A DNA stretch of 41,982 nt from Sperchopsis tessellata (Eukaryota; Arthropoda; Insecta; Coleoptera; Hydrophilidae). The notes under the pieces were generated by a model. The model ran no database searches. It was not told the DNA's origin and saw nothing but the letters and a program-made list of their open reading frames with translations. The stretch covers positions 1-41,982 of the forward strand of contig JAWQRN010000067.1 of NCBI GenBank assembly GCA_033557685.1, given 5' to 3'. The translations under genes were made by a program, and so were the position numbers. How positions within the stretch are numbered: position 1 is the stretch's first letter; every line of letters begins with the position of its first letter. Shown in pieces: positions 1-11,542 of this stretch.

Positions 1-745
1 CCATATGTTTGAAAGCCATGGGAAAGATCCAGAAGGTGGGAAAATGGGTTCCACATGAACTGAATGAAAGACAGCAGACTTGCGAAATGCTGCTCGCCAG
101 GGACAAAAAAAAATCAGTTCTCCATCGAATTGTGACTGATGATGAAAAATGGTTATATTTCGAGAATCCTAAGCGTAAAAGATCATGGGTAACTCCAAAC
201 AAACCATCGACATCGACTGCAAGGCCAAATTGCTATGGACAGAAGATAATGCTCTGTGTTTGATGGGATCAGAAGGGTGTTATCTATTATGAGCTACTAA
301 AACCTGGGGAAGCCATTAATAGTGAACACTGCCGACAACAAATGATGGATTTGAACCAAGAATTCCGCGAAAAATAACCAGAATATCAAAAGAGGCAACA
401 CAAAGTAATTTTGCTAATGTACTATCGCACGCAGCAAAACTGCTCAAGGAAACGATTGAGGCATTTAGTTGCCAAATACTTTCGCATGCGGCTCATTCCA
501 AGACTTGGCTTGATTACTACTTATTTGCATCGATGGGACACGCACTTGCTGAACAGCACTTCACTTCTTACAAAAATGGCTTGATGTTTGGTTTGCCTCA
601 AAAGAGCAACAGTTTTTTTGGCGTGGCTTCCATAAATTGCCAGAATTGCGATGGGCAATATTTTTAATAAAACATTTTTTACCATTTTCGTACAATAAAT
701 GTGTATTTTCTATAAAAAATTCCGGTTTCATATTTACAGACCTGG
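1..745 (+). mobile_element. mariner transposase remnant, cut by the window edge
   Basis: Translation shows mariner landmarks: GKIQKVGKWVPHELNER (the end of the DNA-binding half), then HRIVTDDEKWLYFENPKRK, which holds the first catalytic Asp in the usual (T)GDEKW setting (here DDEKW). Later, in other frames, come WWDQKGVIYYELLKPGE and KNGLMFGLPQKSNSFFGV-like sequence. The frame breaks after about position 263 and there are stops, so it is a dead copy. The 5' half lies outside the window. The end near 745 is approximate, judged from where similarity to the family stops. It sits about 85 bp upstream of the splice acceptor at 830-831, inside an intron of the next gene. A related copy lies at 39410-39700 on the other strand. 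Confidence 0.85.
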
Positions 746-831
746 TACATATGTAATATATAAGCTCTGTATTTGCACACATAGTTGTAAACATTTGATT
801 TATATATTTTATTCTTGTTTTCTTTTTTCAG

Positions 832-1057
832 GAAACAAGCAATGGCTGCTAGAGCAGAAGCCGAACGAGACGGAATCCAAGTGCCGCTCACGTTAGAAGA
901 CTATTGCATCAAGACGCAAGTGAAACCGAACACGTCCGATTCACAGGTGGAAATGACGGACTTCTACGATGATGATTATGATGAAGACTATGATGATCCC
1001 TCAGATGGCTCAGATTTTGAAGAAGATGACAACGACAGTGGCAATGGTGAATCGTGA
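832..1057 (+). CDS. Last coding exon of an unidentified gene with an acidic C-terminal tail
   Basis: A pyrimidine-rich tract ending in AG (820-831) is a good splice acceptor. The frame from 832 (one base completing a codon) stays open to TGA at 1055-1057, about 74 residues. The first half is mixed (MAARAEAERDG, LTLEDYCIKTQVKPN). From about 951 on it is nearly all Asp/Glu/Tyr/Ser/Gly (DFYDDDYDEDYDD, FEEDDNDSGNGES). Codon use and composition differ from the transposon debris around it, and AATAAA signals follow 100-190 bp downstream. I do not recognise the family. An acidic tail of this kind occurs in many nuclear and chaperone-type proteins, so it gives no function. Upstream exons are outside the window. 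An internal Met at about 841 could falsely be taken as a start. Confidence 0.6.
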
Positions 1058-1156
1058 TCAAGTTAAAGACTTTACTGCTTTTCTTAAAAAAGACAGTCCG
1101 TCAAAAGAATGTATATTTTATAGTTTTAAACATTAGTTACAGGCTTTATGATTAAA

Positions 1157-1251
1157 AATAAAATGTTTGATATGTTTTTCTATTTTCCCAATAATTTCAG
1201 TTGTAATTTTGTTTTTGTGATCCCTCAAAATGAGTCGAGAATCTCAATAAA
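1157..1251 (+). terminator. Polyadenylation signals of the acidic-tail gene
   Basis: AATAAA occurs at 1157-1162 and again at 1246-1251, 100 and 190 bp after the stop codon at 1057, in T-rich sequence. Either could direct 3' end formation. Which one is used cannot be told from sequence. Confidence 0.5.
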
Positions 1252-1269
1252 ATAACTGCAATTTTTGAA

Positions 1270-2620
1270 GTTCCTCAAAGAAAATTGTGCAGCTTTGTTA
1301 TTGTCTTAACGAATATTGTAGTAATTATTATTTTATTTCGTGCGTTATCAGATAATATCTTCAGGTTGATTTTGACAAATTTTTATATGGTGATTTCTAA
1401 AAACATTTTCAGAGGTATAGTATTAGATAAGTAGATTACTCTTCATTTATTTGTTGGTAGATTTAAAGTTTCACTAACAAACAAAAATAGAAGAAACTTA
1501 AGTTTGATCACAATTTTGTGAACAAGTAAACTTTACAAAATTTCTACATTTGTGATACAGACATTTTAAAACACTCTAGTAATCAAAATATCCCTTCAGA
1601 GCGACTTATGATCAGTACACAACCTCTCCGCTTGTCAGTAGTGAAATGTAAGCCTCATACTAACAACCAGGGGGGCAATGCTTTAGCTACCAATTGCTGG
1701 GAAATAATTTGTTCATGTAGAAGTTGTGGCATGATGTTTAATTATTCTTGAACACAAATTAAAATTGGCCAAAATCACACTTGAAAATGTTTTTATACCG
1801 AAATCAAACAGATTATGTTCGAACAACTTTAGGTGTTTTCCATTTTTTTCTCTTTTCATAAATTACTTTTTTATGTACATATTGATAAATATGTAAAGTA
1901 GACACGTGCCTGTTGTCAAAAAGCAAATATTATTTTTGATTAGATAGTATTACAGCAAGTATATAGGTTTATTAATCATGATTTTTGTTAGAGATTGTAT
2001 GTCATTTAGAACCTTGATTCTTTTTTGGTTAGAATTAAAAGATTGTCATAGTTTATTTCGTATTTTGCACACAACCATTTATGTTTTCATTGGAATTTTT
2101 ACATAAAACTTATTGTCTTTTGTTTAATAATACAAAATGAAGGTTATATTGAACTAAATCTGTATAAAATTTTAAATTTCAATTATTATTTTGTTGCCAA
2201 AATTCGTATTTGGATATTTTGAACAAATTTTAATGTAATAATTCTGCACTGAGATAAACTGCCTAGCCATAATTTCTTTTTATTCTATTTTCACTGTATT
2301 ATCATCTTGTGGATCCTGTCATATAAAAGTGCCTGTTATACATCAATTAAAAAATTCATTTTACAAAGTTTTTTTGTGAAATTAAAACACCCAGTTTACT
2401 CTTTGTCTACGTTTATTGTGAGGTTTTTTTATCCACTTAAGCTAATCCGTTATTTTCTCATCAAGTGAAAATATCCGTTTCTAGTCATTCAGACACTAAT
2501 ACAGTGATATGATCATATTGTTGAACATGTAATCTATTTATCCTCAACTTCTGATGCTTGATGCGTTGAAAATGAAAACATTCATCTAACAGAAAGAAAA
2601 TAGATAATAAAATAGCTTTG
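1270..2620. other. A+T-rich intergenic DNA, nothing recognised
   Basis: No open frame with protein-like composition, no recognisable transposase or reverse transcriptase motif, and no clear repeat. Part of it may be extended 3' UTR of the upstream gene. Confidence 0.5.
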
Positions 2621-2624
2621 CGTC

Positions 2625-3190
2625 CAGGAATAGATGATGTTGCAAAATTTGCCCCAATCCAAAAAGCCACAGCCATTTAATGGGTTGAATTTAGTAATTT
2701 TTGTCCACTTCCAATGGATCACAATGCAGCACAGTGAATATGATCAAATCGAAGCCCTCAAAATAATCGGCAATTAAAAAGCAGATCTATTTTAACACAA
2801 GCTATATCTATGGATTTACCAAAACAAGTTTTTTTGTGTTTGCTTCAATAAAAAGCTACTTTGGTGCAGATCATTGGGAGTGTGATGAAACATCTAATGC
2901 ATACAAGCATCATAGCTTGTATGCAAACATATGAAGTTTCATCTTACTCCAAATGATCTGCACCAAAGTAGCTTTCTGTTGAAGCAGAAACAAAAAAATT
3001 TGTTTTGGTAAATCCATAGATATAGCTTGTGCTAAAATAGAGGGTGTTTTTGAGGCGTTTGATTTGCACATAATCACTTGGTTACATTGGCATCCATTGG
3101 AAGTGGAAAATATTACAAAGTTCAGCCCATTGAATGGCAGTGGCTTTTTGGATTGAGGCGTCTTTTGCAACATCATCAATTCCTGGACAC
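2625..3190. repeat. Large imperfect inverted repeat with arms of about 275 bp
   Basis: The left arm (about 2625-2909) and right arm (about 2913-3190) are reverse complements with scattered mismatches and small indels. Shared blocks include GATGATGTTGCAAAA, CCAATCCAAAAAGCCAC, CACTTCCAATGGAT, AGCTATATCTATGGATTTACC and AAAGCTACTTTGGTGCAGATC. Almost no spacer separates the arms. The inner junction reads GCATACAAGC / GCTTGTATGC. In the minus-strand reading the right arm gives a broken protein-like sequence (PGIDDVAK, IQKATAIQWAEL), so each arm looks like a piece of the same unidentified coding repeat inserted head to head. Confidence 0.85.
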
Positions 3191-4883
3191 AATCCTATTT
3201 TGGAGGGAGAAAGCATTTGACATCTGGATCCGGGCACGGTTCTTTTGCATATTAGGTTAGTAGGATCAGTTCATAATGGTATTTTGGTGGGCAGGAATTC
3301 AAGATTCTTCCTCTTGTTTGAGATGTTTTTTGAATTTGTCAAATGTTAAAAACATTGCCCAAAAAAAGGGCGGAGAATACAGTGAGATGAACTGCTAGAT
3401 TACGCCATTATAAGCTAGATTTATGGGACATTGTGAGAATTCTATTTAAAATATGTCTGCTTGTTCTTATTCACATCAGGCACCCACAAAATTTCTTTCA
3501 TTATCAAAAAAGGCTTAATGGCTTGTCTCTGCACACTACAAAGGAAAAGCTGCTAGAAAACATTCTGTAGTTCACTGAAAGACAAATTTTAAATGGCCTG
3601 ATTTTGCAGAAAGACATACAAATGAAAAGTACATAACAATTTGATATATTTAAAGTGTTGGGTCATTTTATCTCTTAATAAAAATTATAGACGTTGTCTC
3701 CACGTACCATGTGAAATGGGTACCGCTGCGAAAAAGGATCAGAAGATAATCCATAATAGAATATATTTGTCTTGAAGCATTTAGTTCACTTATGGGTAAC
3801 GAATTTTGCATCGTTACAAGCTGTGCTTGGCGAAAAGAGTCACAAATGCTAACAATCATACTCTGCATGATTTAATTTAAAGGAGTTTTCTAAGAAGATA
3901 AGCTATGCTAAATGAAATTAGGTTTTATTAATGTTAATTTAAATTCTGGAAGCAACCACCGACTCTTAGAATACCTCTAGGAAGAGGTTTAAATATTGCA
4001 ACTTGCCTTTGACGATGACTTTGTTATTCTTCAGAAGTTTCTGTTCACTTTCAAAAAATTGATGTGGAGAAATCATTCTTTATATCTAGATTTCGTAGGT
4101 CTGCAGTCCTACTATATATTCTTGTTTTTCTTTCAGTGCTGTTTTCTATTTAGACTATTTCTTTGGGGGTATTGTATTTTCTTAAAAATACATTTATGTT
4201 TAAACTTGGCAATTTTGTAGATTTAGTATTCAAAAATTTGTTCACTAAAACTTCATATACAGAAAAATACAGTTGTAAGGTGAAAGTAAAGACATATATC
4301 ATGTATCAGGCCTCTGGCCTACTGTTTGATGTGGCAGATGTTTGAGGATCTCTGTTCAATGCTTACCTTTACACGTTGGTTTGTTTGTTCTGACAATGTT
4401 TTATCATATGGGTGGCTTTTAAGACATCTATCGATATAACTATGTTCAGATTATTAAGTTTTGATTAATACTTTCTTTATGACGTACAGTATAACAAAAG
4501 ATACATTTATTTTATATTGGTATAAGAAAATGAAATAATTTACTTTCTGTAAAATTTGTTTACCAGACTTTTACTGGATATAGAATAATAGAGTTAGCTT
4601 TGTGACAGCGATGCTATAATATTATAAAAATTTACTTAATTTCATTTGTAATCATTTCTGAAAAATATAAATAACGTAACATTTTCAATCTTTCACTTGA
4701 AGCACTATGAAAAATGTAATGTTTTTAGTTGAGTTTTGAACTTTATTACGATTAACATCGTTTGAAAATGGCTATACGCGCTGGTTTTTTTATATAATCA
4801 ACACAAGGCTTATTTGCTTCAAATGCATGAACAGAATTTTGTAGATGTACATGTTCATTGTTTTGTTCATGTATAATAACAAC
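3191..4883. other. Intergenic DNA, no gene recognised
   Basis: The first few hundred bases may continue the unidentified repeat of the right arm above, since minus-strand fragments look weakly protein-like. The rest is A+T-rich with short chance frames only. Confidence 0.4.
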
Positions 4884-5323
4884 TAGTCCTGGGAATTATT
4901 TGCGATTAATCGATAAAATAATCGATGTTTGATTACATAAAATAAAAAAATCGATTATTTGCCATCTGTATTCGGCAACTACAACTATTTTATTTGATTT
5001 TATTATTTAGCTGATAGGTTTACTGTTCATTTAGGAATTATAAATAAATAATTGAATGTGATAGAGTTCTAGGTAATGCAGAATTAGTGTTCATAGTGCT
5101 GACCAGTTCAAAATTAAAAATTGTTGAATTTTTGGCCAAAAAAAAATTGCTTATTGTCAGCATGTAGCAATATTTCAAAACAAATTGTGATCGCCTGAAT
5201 TTATTTTTGTGTTTTTTTTTGTTTTTTTTGTATACTATATTATTTAATGGTTGGTTTTTGTATAATTAATAAATTTGTATGTTAAAGTAATCGATAATGA
5301 AATTTCATAATAGCCCAGGGCTA
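4884..5323. mobile_element. hAT-type non-autonomous miniature element
   Basis: The left end reads TAGTCCTGGGAATTATTTGC with an ATTAATCGATAAA block just inside. The right end, reverse-complemented, reads TAGCCCTGGGCTATTATG with a TATCGATTACTT block. TAGnnCTGGG ends followed by ATCGAT-rich subterminal sequence are typical of hAT elements. The flanking 8-mers ATAACAAC and GTATCTAC agree at 5 of 8 positions, as expected for an old 8-bp target duplication. The 440-bp body has no coding capacity. Confidence 0.7.
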
Positions 5324-6291
5324 GTATCTACTTCTGTTCAGCTAATAATAAGTATGTGTAAAAGGCATTCACTTTATGTAATATTTGTCTATCCAGTCTA
5401 AGTCTGTACTTTAAAAAAATCTGTTCACTATAGTTATTATTTTTATTATTAATATACTAGTAAAACCTATCTATCTCAGGTTATTGTAGATTTTAAATGT
5501 CAAATCTACTTGTCAATGTTAGAAAAAAGTAAATTATCAGACTCTGATAAAACTTAACCTTCTTTCCATTCAAATTAAAATACAGCATGATGAATAATAA
5601 AAAAACGTTTCTACTATTCAAATTTCATGTACTTAAGTATTGTTTAATTAAGTAACTAAAGTTGGAACTATTAATGTAAGTAAGTAATGCTTACTTCGAT
5701 TAAGTTTTACTTAACAATTAAGCTATACTGAAGTTATATTTAAGCCATACTTAGAACAAGAGATAGATAAATTGTGTGTTAAATATACAGTACTAAACTG
5801 TGATTTCAATTTTTAAAAAGTGTTAATTTTTACCATAGTCTGATCGTATAAATATAAAATACTTCACCCATTAATAAAAAAAAATATATTGTTATTGTAG
5901 TTGATATTTTTGTATTAACGGATTTCTTTTGATTATTAAGACTGTAAATAATTTGAATGAGGGTAGTTTTGTTTGACCTCATTTGTGGTTTTCTCAGAAA
6001 ATAAAATAAAAAACCCTTGCTTTAACTAAAGTTTAATAAATTAAATTTAATAAAAACACTGTAATAAAAAAATAATAAGTTGGACCATTTAAAAACGTTT
6101 TTTTTTTTGTAATGAAACCTTAATGGGTTATTTCAGAATTGTACATATTTAAAATAAATTTAATTATTGAAATTTTTGCAATTGCGAATTACTTATTTAC
6201 GATTTCGTCTCTTAGGGTTTAAAAATATTCCTAGCTCGTAAATGGTAGTTATAACTTATTGTACATATATTTTGTAGCGTTGTGAATTATT
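5324..6291. other. A+T-rich intergenic DNA, nothing recognised
   Basis: Only low-complexity A/T runs and short direct motifs such as ACTTAAGTA/TTAAGTAA. No frame of interest. Confidence 0.5.
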
Positions 6292-6580
6292 ATTTATTTA
6301 GCTGATAGGTTTACTGTTCATTTAGGAATTATAAATAAATAATTGGATGTGTAAAAGTTCTAGGTAATGCAGAGTTAGTGTTCATTTGGCTAAAAAAAAT
6401 CGTGCTGACCAGTTCAAAATTAAAAATTGTTGCATTTCTTGGCCAAAAAAAATGCTTACTGTCAGCGTCTAGCAATATTTCAAAACAAATTGTGATCGCT
6501 TGAATTTATTTTTGTGTTTGTTCTTGTTTTTTTATATATTATTTAATGGTTGGTTTTTGTATAATTTATAAATTTGTATT
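6292..6580 (+). repeat. Second, partial copy of the hAT-type element interior
   Basis: This matches 5003-5281 in direct orientation over its whole length (for example TTTAGCTGATAGGTTTACTG, GTTCTAGGTAATGCAG, TGCTGACCAGTTCAAAATTA, CAAAACAAATTGTGATCGC). It has a small insertion (TGGCTAAAAAAAATCG-like) and point differences. Neither the TAG..CTGGG terminus nor the ATCGAT block is present on either side, so it is an end-truncated copy. Confidence 0.85.
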
Positions 6581-6930
6581 TTTTCTCTCTAAAAACCAAC
6601 ATTGAAAAATTATAATTGAAATTATACACAAAGTGTAATTATTCTTACAATTATAATCAATAGGCTAATTATTTTAGTTAGTGTTAATTTAGTTGTTTTT
6701 TTGGTTCCTTTGTTTTTTGTATTATTTTTTTTGTTTATTCTGTATTGTTGATTTTTAACTTGGAAATTGTAATTGTATGGATTACCGATAGAAGTATTAA
6801 TATGACAATGCAGTAATAGAAATGTTTTTTTTTTATTTTTAAGTTGCCGTGTGAAATACAATTCTGTGGGTTTAATATAAATACGTGAAATATTCCAATA
6901 ATATTTATTTGTTTTTTTAAACCCTCTAAC
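6581..6930. other. A+T-rich intergenic DNA, nothing recognised
   Basis: Low-complexity sequence between the repeat copy and the LINE remnant. No feature seen. Confidence 0.4.
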
Positions 6931-8793
6931 TTATAATCCTGATACTATATTGGAGCAGTGGAACCAGATAGAAGAAGCGGTAAAATCAGCAACAAGAAAG
7001 ACGCTAACAAAAAAGAAGGGAGATAAAGGGAAAAACTGGTACGATGAAGAATGTGTGACTGCAGTCGAAAAAAAAAGAAGCAAGAGCAGAAATGATTAAA
7101 AACATATCTGTAGGACCAAAAAGAGAGCAACAATCGAAATTAACTTAAAGTTAATATAGGAAAAATATAATAATAAGGAAATAAGTAATTTCTATCAAGA
7201 TGTGAAAAAAGTAAAGGTAAGATATCAGTGTAGAGCAAATTACTGTAGAGGCAAACAAGGTAAACTCCTAGGAGACGAAAAAGAGAAAGCAGATAGATGG
7301 AAAGAATATTTTCAGGAATTGTTAATATAGGAGATGAAGAGAAAATGAGAACACAAGAAATTCAAGACGATAGGCAAACAAACGTAGAATTTGTACTCGC
7401 AACGAAGGAAAAGTTTCTGAAAGATATCGGGAAAATGAAAAATAATGAAAGCCCAGGAGAAAATGGTAGATCGAAAATGATAAAATGTGGAGAACAATTA
7501 CATAGTAGGATTCATGCACTAATCACAAGAATATGGGCAGAAGAAAAACTTCTAGAAAGTTGGACAAGAGCAGTGCTGAACCCAATACACAAGAAAGGTG
7601 ATAGGACTATCTGCAAAAATTTTAGGGGCATAACGCACATATAAGGTGCCTGCAACTGTCATTAAAGAAAACGTACGCATAGGAAGTCATTGGAGATGGA
7701 TTTAGGAATAATAGGTTCGTCATGGATCAGAAATTCAAAAAGACACTGTACATGGTCTTCATTGCTTTAAGCAGGCTTATGATTCGATAGAGGGGGATAA
7801 ACTATACAGAGCAATGAAAGATGTAGAATTACCAAGCAAAATTATGCACTTAACGAAAATGACTCTAGAGAACACTGAGAGTATTGTAAGAGTGCAAGGC
7901 AACACAAGAAGCCCATTCAGAGTAAGCAGAGGGCTAAGGCAGGGTGATCCGTTTTTATCGCTGCTGTTTAACTTGGCCCTGGAGAAACTAATAAGAGATA
8001 GCAGAGTAAACACAAGCGGCACTATCTTTAATAAGAAGCATCAATGCATAGCATATGCGGACCACATAACAATAACAGGTCACAAGAGGAACTACAGAAG
8101 ACAACAAGGAAGTTACACTAAGAAGCAAGAAACATGAGCTTGAAAATAAATGAATAAAAGCCCAAATACATGGAAATGGGAGCTGGAGACGATAAGTTTC
8201 TAACAGTCGTAACGGAATAAGAGAGACAACTCAAATTTGAGAAAGTAGAGAATTGTATCTACCTCGGAGTAATGTTAACACACAATCAGGACAGTAATAA
8301 AGAAGCAGAAGCTAGGATAGCAAGAGCAAATAGAACTGCGGGAGGATTGATGCATGTGCTCAGGGCAAAACAAATATCCTAAAGAACAAAAATGAGAATA
8401 TATAGGACTAGCAGTGACTTATGCTTGTGAAACACGGACAGTAAATAGAAGAGAACAGAAGACAATGGAATGGTGGGAGAGGAAAATTTTAAGAAGATGT
8501 ATATGGTGAGCGAAAGGAGGGGGCAAGTATAGTGCAATAAATAATATCGCAGAGAATAAGATGGCTGGGATATATACAACGACTACCACATGAATGAAAT
8601 ACAAAGATCATGCTGTGAGCGGGACTAATAGGACCGAGGAGAAGAGGAAGACCAAGGAAAAGATGGATTGACACGATGGAAGATGACCTGAAGAAAATGA
8701 GATTGAAGAACTGGACGGAAGCAGCAAGAGATAGGAAGGAATGGAAAACTATAGTGAACCAAGCCCTAGGCCTAAATGGCCTGTAGTGCTATC
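6931..8793 (+). mobile_element. Non-LTR retrotransposon (LINE) reverse transcriptase remnant
   Basis: Pieces of a LINE second ORF appear in order across frames. NWYDEECVTAVEKKR is the linker after the endonuclease. NPIHKKGDRTICKNFRGI (about 7580-7640) is an RT motif. GLRQGDPFLSLLFNLALEK (about 7930-7990) corresponds to the usual GLRQGDPLSPLLFNL. CIAYADH (about 8045) stands for the catalytic YADD. The C-terminal tail includes YLGVMLTHN, a GPRRRGRPRKRWIDT segment and TEAARDRKEWKTIVNQALGL. The 5' end is missing and several frameshifts and stops kill it. It resembles the RTE-like/craniofacial-type LINEs common in insects, but I am not sure of the clade. Confidence 0.9.
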
Positions 8794-8800
8794 TAGTATA

Positions 8801-9628
8801 TATGGTGTCGCAAAAATGTTACCACACTTTGATTGTTTATAAAGTACGAACTACATTAACGTATTTTTTTGTACTTTGTTCATATTTTCAAATTGATGAC
8901 CATTCTGATCTAAACAGCGCTGGCATCGTGAAGCTAAGGAATGGCACATATGTAAAGACATATCATTATGAATTTCAGCACATTCCCTTTCGATGGCTAC
9001 CTTCAATGCATCAACGGTTGCAGGTTTTGTACCATATACTTTATTCTTAAGAAAACCCCATCAGAAAAAATTCAAATTAATCATCTATGAAACTCCTCGT
9101 CTTCTTCACATTTCGCCAAATACTACTCACAAAACTCAACTCTCCTATCTGGATCATCTGCATTGAGAGCGTGTACTAATGTCGGTATGTAACTTTTCCA
9201 CTTAAATCGCTTCGAAATACGATGGACACTATCCATTGGAATTCTTAGTTCACGAGCGCCAGGCGAAGCGATGTACTTAGTTGTAGACGAAACATTATCA
9301 ACACCCTTTCTTCCGTGTCTGCGTCAGTGGATGATCCTGATTTTGCAGAACGTTGTCTCTGAACATTCTGAACAGTTCAATCTGCTTCAAACTTATCTCT
9401 AATTTGTCTTATGGTGAGTCTACCAGATGGATCAGTGTGAAATATTCTCTGAAATCGTATGTGCACTTCAACCGTGTTTTCGCACTTCCAGCAGCACTTC
9501 AACACAAACTTTCTTTCTTCAAAACTTAATCTGGATTGGGCCATCTCAACCGTTAAATCTACATCAGAAATAAAATTCAGCGTTTTACACGATAATAAAG
9601 TGTGGTAACATTTTTTTGCGGCACCCGG
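8801..9628 (-). mobile_element. Internally deleted mariner-type (DUF4817-like) element with intact ends
   Basis: Terminal inverted repeats of about 35 bp are clear: GGTGTCGCAAAAATGTTACC on the left and GGTGCCGCAAAAAAATGTTACC (minus strand) on the right, both followed by ACACTTT. TA flanks both ends. The minus-strand frame starts MAQSRLSFEERKFVLKC with FHTDPSGRLTIRQIRDKFE, a helix-turn-helix N-terminus. It ends with WGFLKNKVYGTKPATVDALK and the CLDQNGHQFEN tail. Between EEDEEFHR and WGFLKNK the central catalytic region is gone, so this is a deletion derivative that could only move with help. It abuts the LINE remnant's 3' end. Confidence 0.85.
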
Positions 9629-9640
9629 TATATAACCCAT

Positions 9641-10830
9641 AATCCTGCATCTAATATCAGTTTTAGAAGGTCTAAAAATTCTAGGTTTCGCTCAAATAAT
9701 GTAGCTGAACTAAACTATAATGTTTTAACATCATCAAAACAAATCTCCGGGTGCCTGAAAAGGAATCCTCATAAATTCCAAACTTGAGCCTATATAATAC
9801 TTCATTTTATTAAAATTGAAGTAATTCCATTTTCCGAACTTGTCCAGGTCCTGAGAACCCATTTAACAACTTGTAGCGGTGATTTTTAATTTTTGTATTT
9901 AGACAATAGTAATGTGGCAAGAATTTTAACTTCCTTTTCTCCAATCACCTTTTTTATAGTATGTGAGGTAGAATACAAAAAGATTTGATTCTATCATAAT
10001 ACTACCAGAATCTAATGACTGTTGGGGTCACAGGCTGTTCTTCTTTTTCTATCAGTTAGTGGCTTCTTGACTAATTGTCAAGCAGCCAATGTCCAGTACA
10101 AATCCATAAAGGAAGCTTTGCATTGTAATACTATCAAATTTACATGTGGAAGGATGAAATACAACTCTAAATGCACATTCCGTTTTCATAGATCCATGGC
10201 TGAATAAAGATTGAGATGATTTATGATACAAATATCACTAAATGGACACAGTCATAGATGAACCTTCTCACCATATGGTGTCTCAAATGGAAGTCCGCAA
10301 AGGCTGTCCTCACATCACACAGGACAGAATTAGGTACAAAAGTACCCTCACATTCATCACTGTAACTATTACAAGATTTGTGTGTATGCCCTTATGGAAA
10401 CCTTACTGCACAACTTGATTTTTGATATCGTAGGTAAAATTTATATTCAGCGTTATTTAAACTTTTTTTATATCATACTTTATAAATTAGGATAATACAA
10501 ATTATTTTTAGTTCATCAGGAATATATGTTTTAGTAAAACATTTATTACTATAGGGGTTACAAAGCATCTCCACGTGTCTTAATGACACTGGTGAACTGA
10601 CCAAAAATATATCTGCTGGAGCTATTAGCTATTGATTGAAACATTGATAACATTTGTTTGTCACATTGATGGTCACAGGGTTTAAGAAGAGTGATTTATC
10701 TTTTATCAATTTCCACCTTCACGAAATAAGAGATTACATAATCTGATCTGGTGACTAAGTAATTTCTCTTCTACAGATGCAAATATAATAAAATTATAAC
10801 TCCATTCCCCTACCTAGTTAAAATCTCATC
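9641..10830. other. Intergenic DNA, no gene recognised
   Basis: There are hints of old repeat (10000-10440 is less A/T-rich), but I could not match it to a family. No plausible host exon was seen. Confidence 0.4.
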
Positions 10831-10839
10831 AACACCATC

Positions 10840-11100
10840 CATCTCTTTTTTCTGGGTGTATCTGCATCTTTACTACCTTCGGTCGCATCTGATTTATAGT
10901 TTATAACTGTTCATGGCTCTCCCGAAATAGCTCAAACATCTTTCTCCATGCAATACGTAAGGTAATTAATTTTATCTATTGCATTTATCTTAGATTCTGT
11001 TGTGGTTCACAAGTCTCACTACTGTACCAGAGAGTAGGAATTATAGCCCTTTCGTAAATCTAATTCTTTCTACTCATCCATAAAGCACCGGTTATTTTCC
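10840..11100 (-). pseudogene. Probable LINE C-terminal fragment
   Basis: The minus strand reads YERAIIPTLWYSSETCE-like followed by QMQ.IKLITLRIAWRKMFELFRES. This fits the LINE tail pattern of a region after RT (LLPVLLYGSETW...MELKFLRR). It is short and stop-ridden, so the call rests on this one pattern. Confidence 0.35.
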
Positions 11101-11424
11101 GACCCGAATGCATCCATAAACGTTTATTTTTTATAAATCCATTTTTGCGTCAAGTAAAAATTAATTTTCATAATATATTTACTGTAAATTTAATATCACC
11201 TAATTACAGAAACAAGAGCGGCGTACTTAAACATTGTGTTGATTATTTTTTAATTGTTTATGGACCCAATATATTTGGACATAGAAAGCACCCTTCGTAT
11301 TTAAAAATAATTTACTACTATATATAATATAAATTTAAATTCGTATGTAATTGTAAAGCTAAATCTAAAACATTGAAGTTTAAAAGTCCTTTTCTATGGT
11401 AAGTCATTTCGATTGCGAAAAGAG

Positions 11425-11530
11425 TGACGTGTGCGACAACATGGCCGGAAACGCGAAATTGACGTATTTCATTTAAACCAGCTGACGTTTGACGTTCGTT
11501 TTCTTTAAAACTTATTTTTTGAGTTGACGC
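11425..11530 (+). promoter_or_regulatory. TMEM214 promoter/leader with clustered TGACGT (ATF/CREB/XBP1-like) motifs
   Basis: TGACGT occurs four times, at 11425, 11460, 11483 and 11490, and TGACGC at 11525, all on the + strand within 120 bp upstream of the TMEM214 start. The first is TGACGTG, the core shared by ATF6 and XBP1 (UPR) sites; the others match CRE half-sites. In DNA this A/T-rich, so many copies of a 6-mer are unlikely by chance. The transcription start is unknown, so some of these could lie in the 5' UTR rather than the promoter. Confidence 0.45.
11441..11476 (+). CDS. Upstream ORF in the TMEM214 leader (11 codons plus stop)
   Basis: ATG at 11441 in the context CAACATGG (A at -3, G at +4) opens an 11-residue frame, MAGNAKLTYFI, closed by TAA at 11474-11476, 66 bp before the main ATG. 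If transcription starts upstream, this is a well-placed uORF that could limit translation of TMEM214. The transcription start is not known, so it may instead lie outside the mRNA. Confidence 0.35.
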   Translation: MAGNAKLTYFI

Positions 11531-11542
11531 ATATTTTTTAAG

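Noticed and set aside
3996..4345. Two overlapping hydrophobic frames
   Set aside because: Phe/Leu-rich because of T-rich DNA; no start context or family resemblance.
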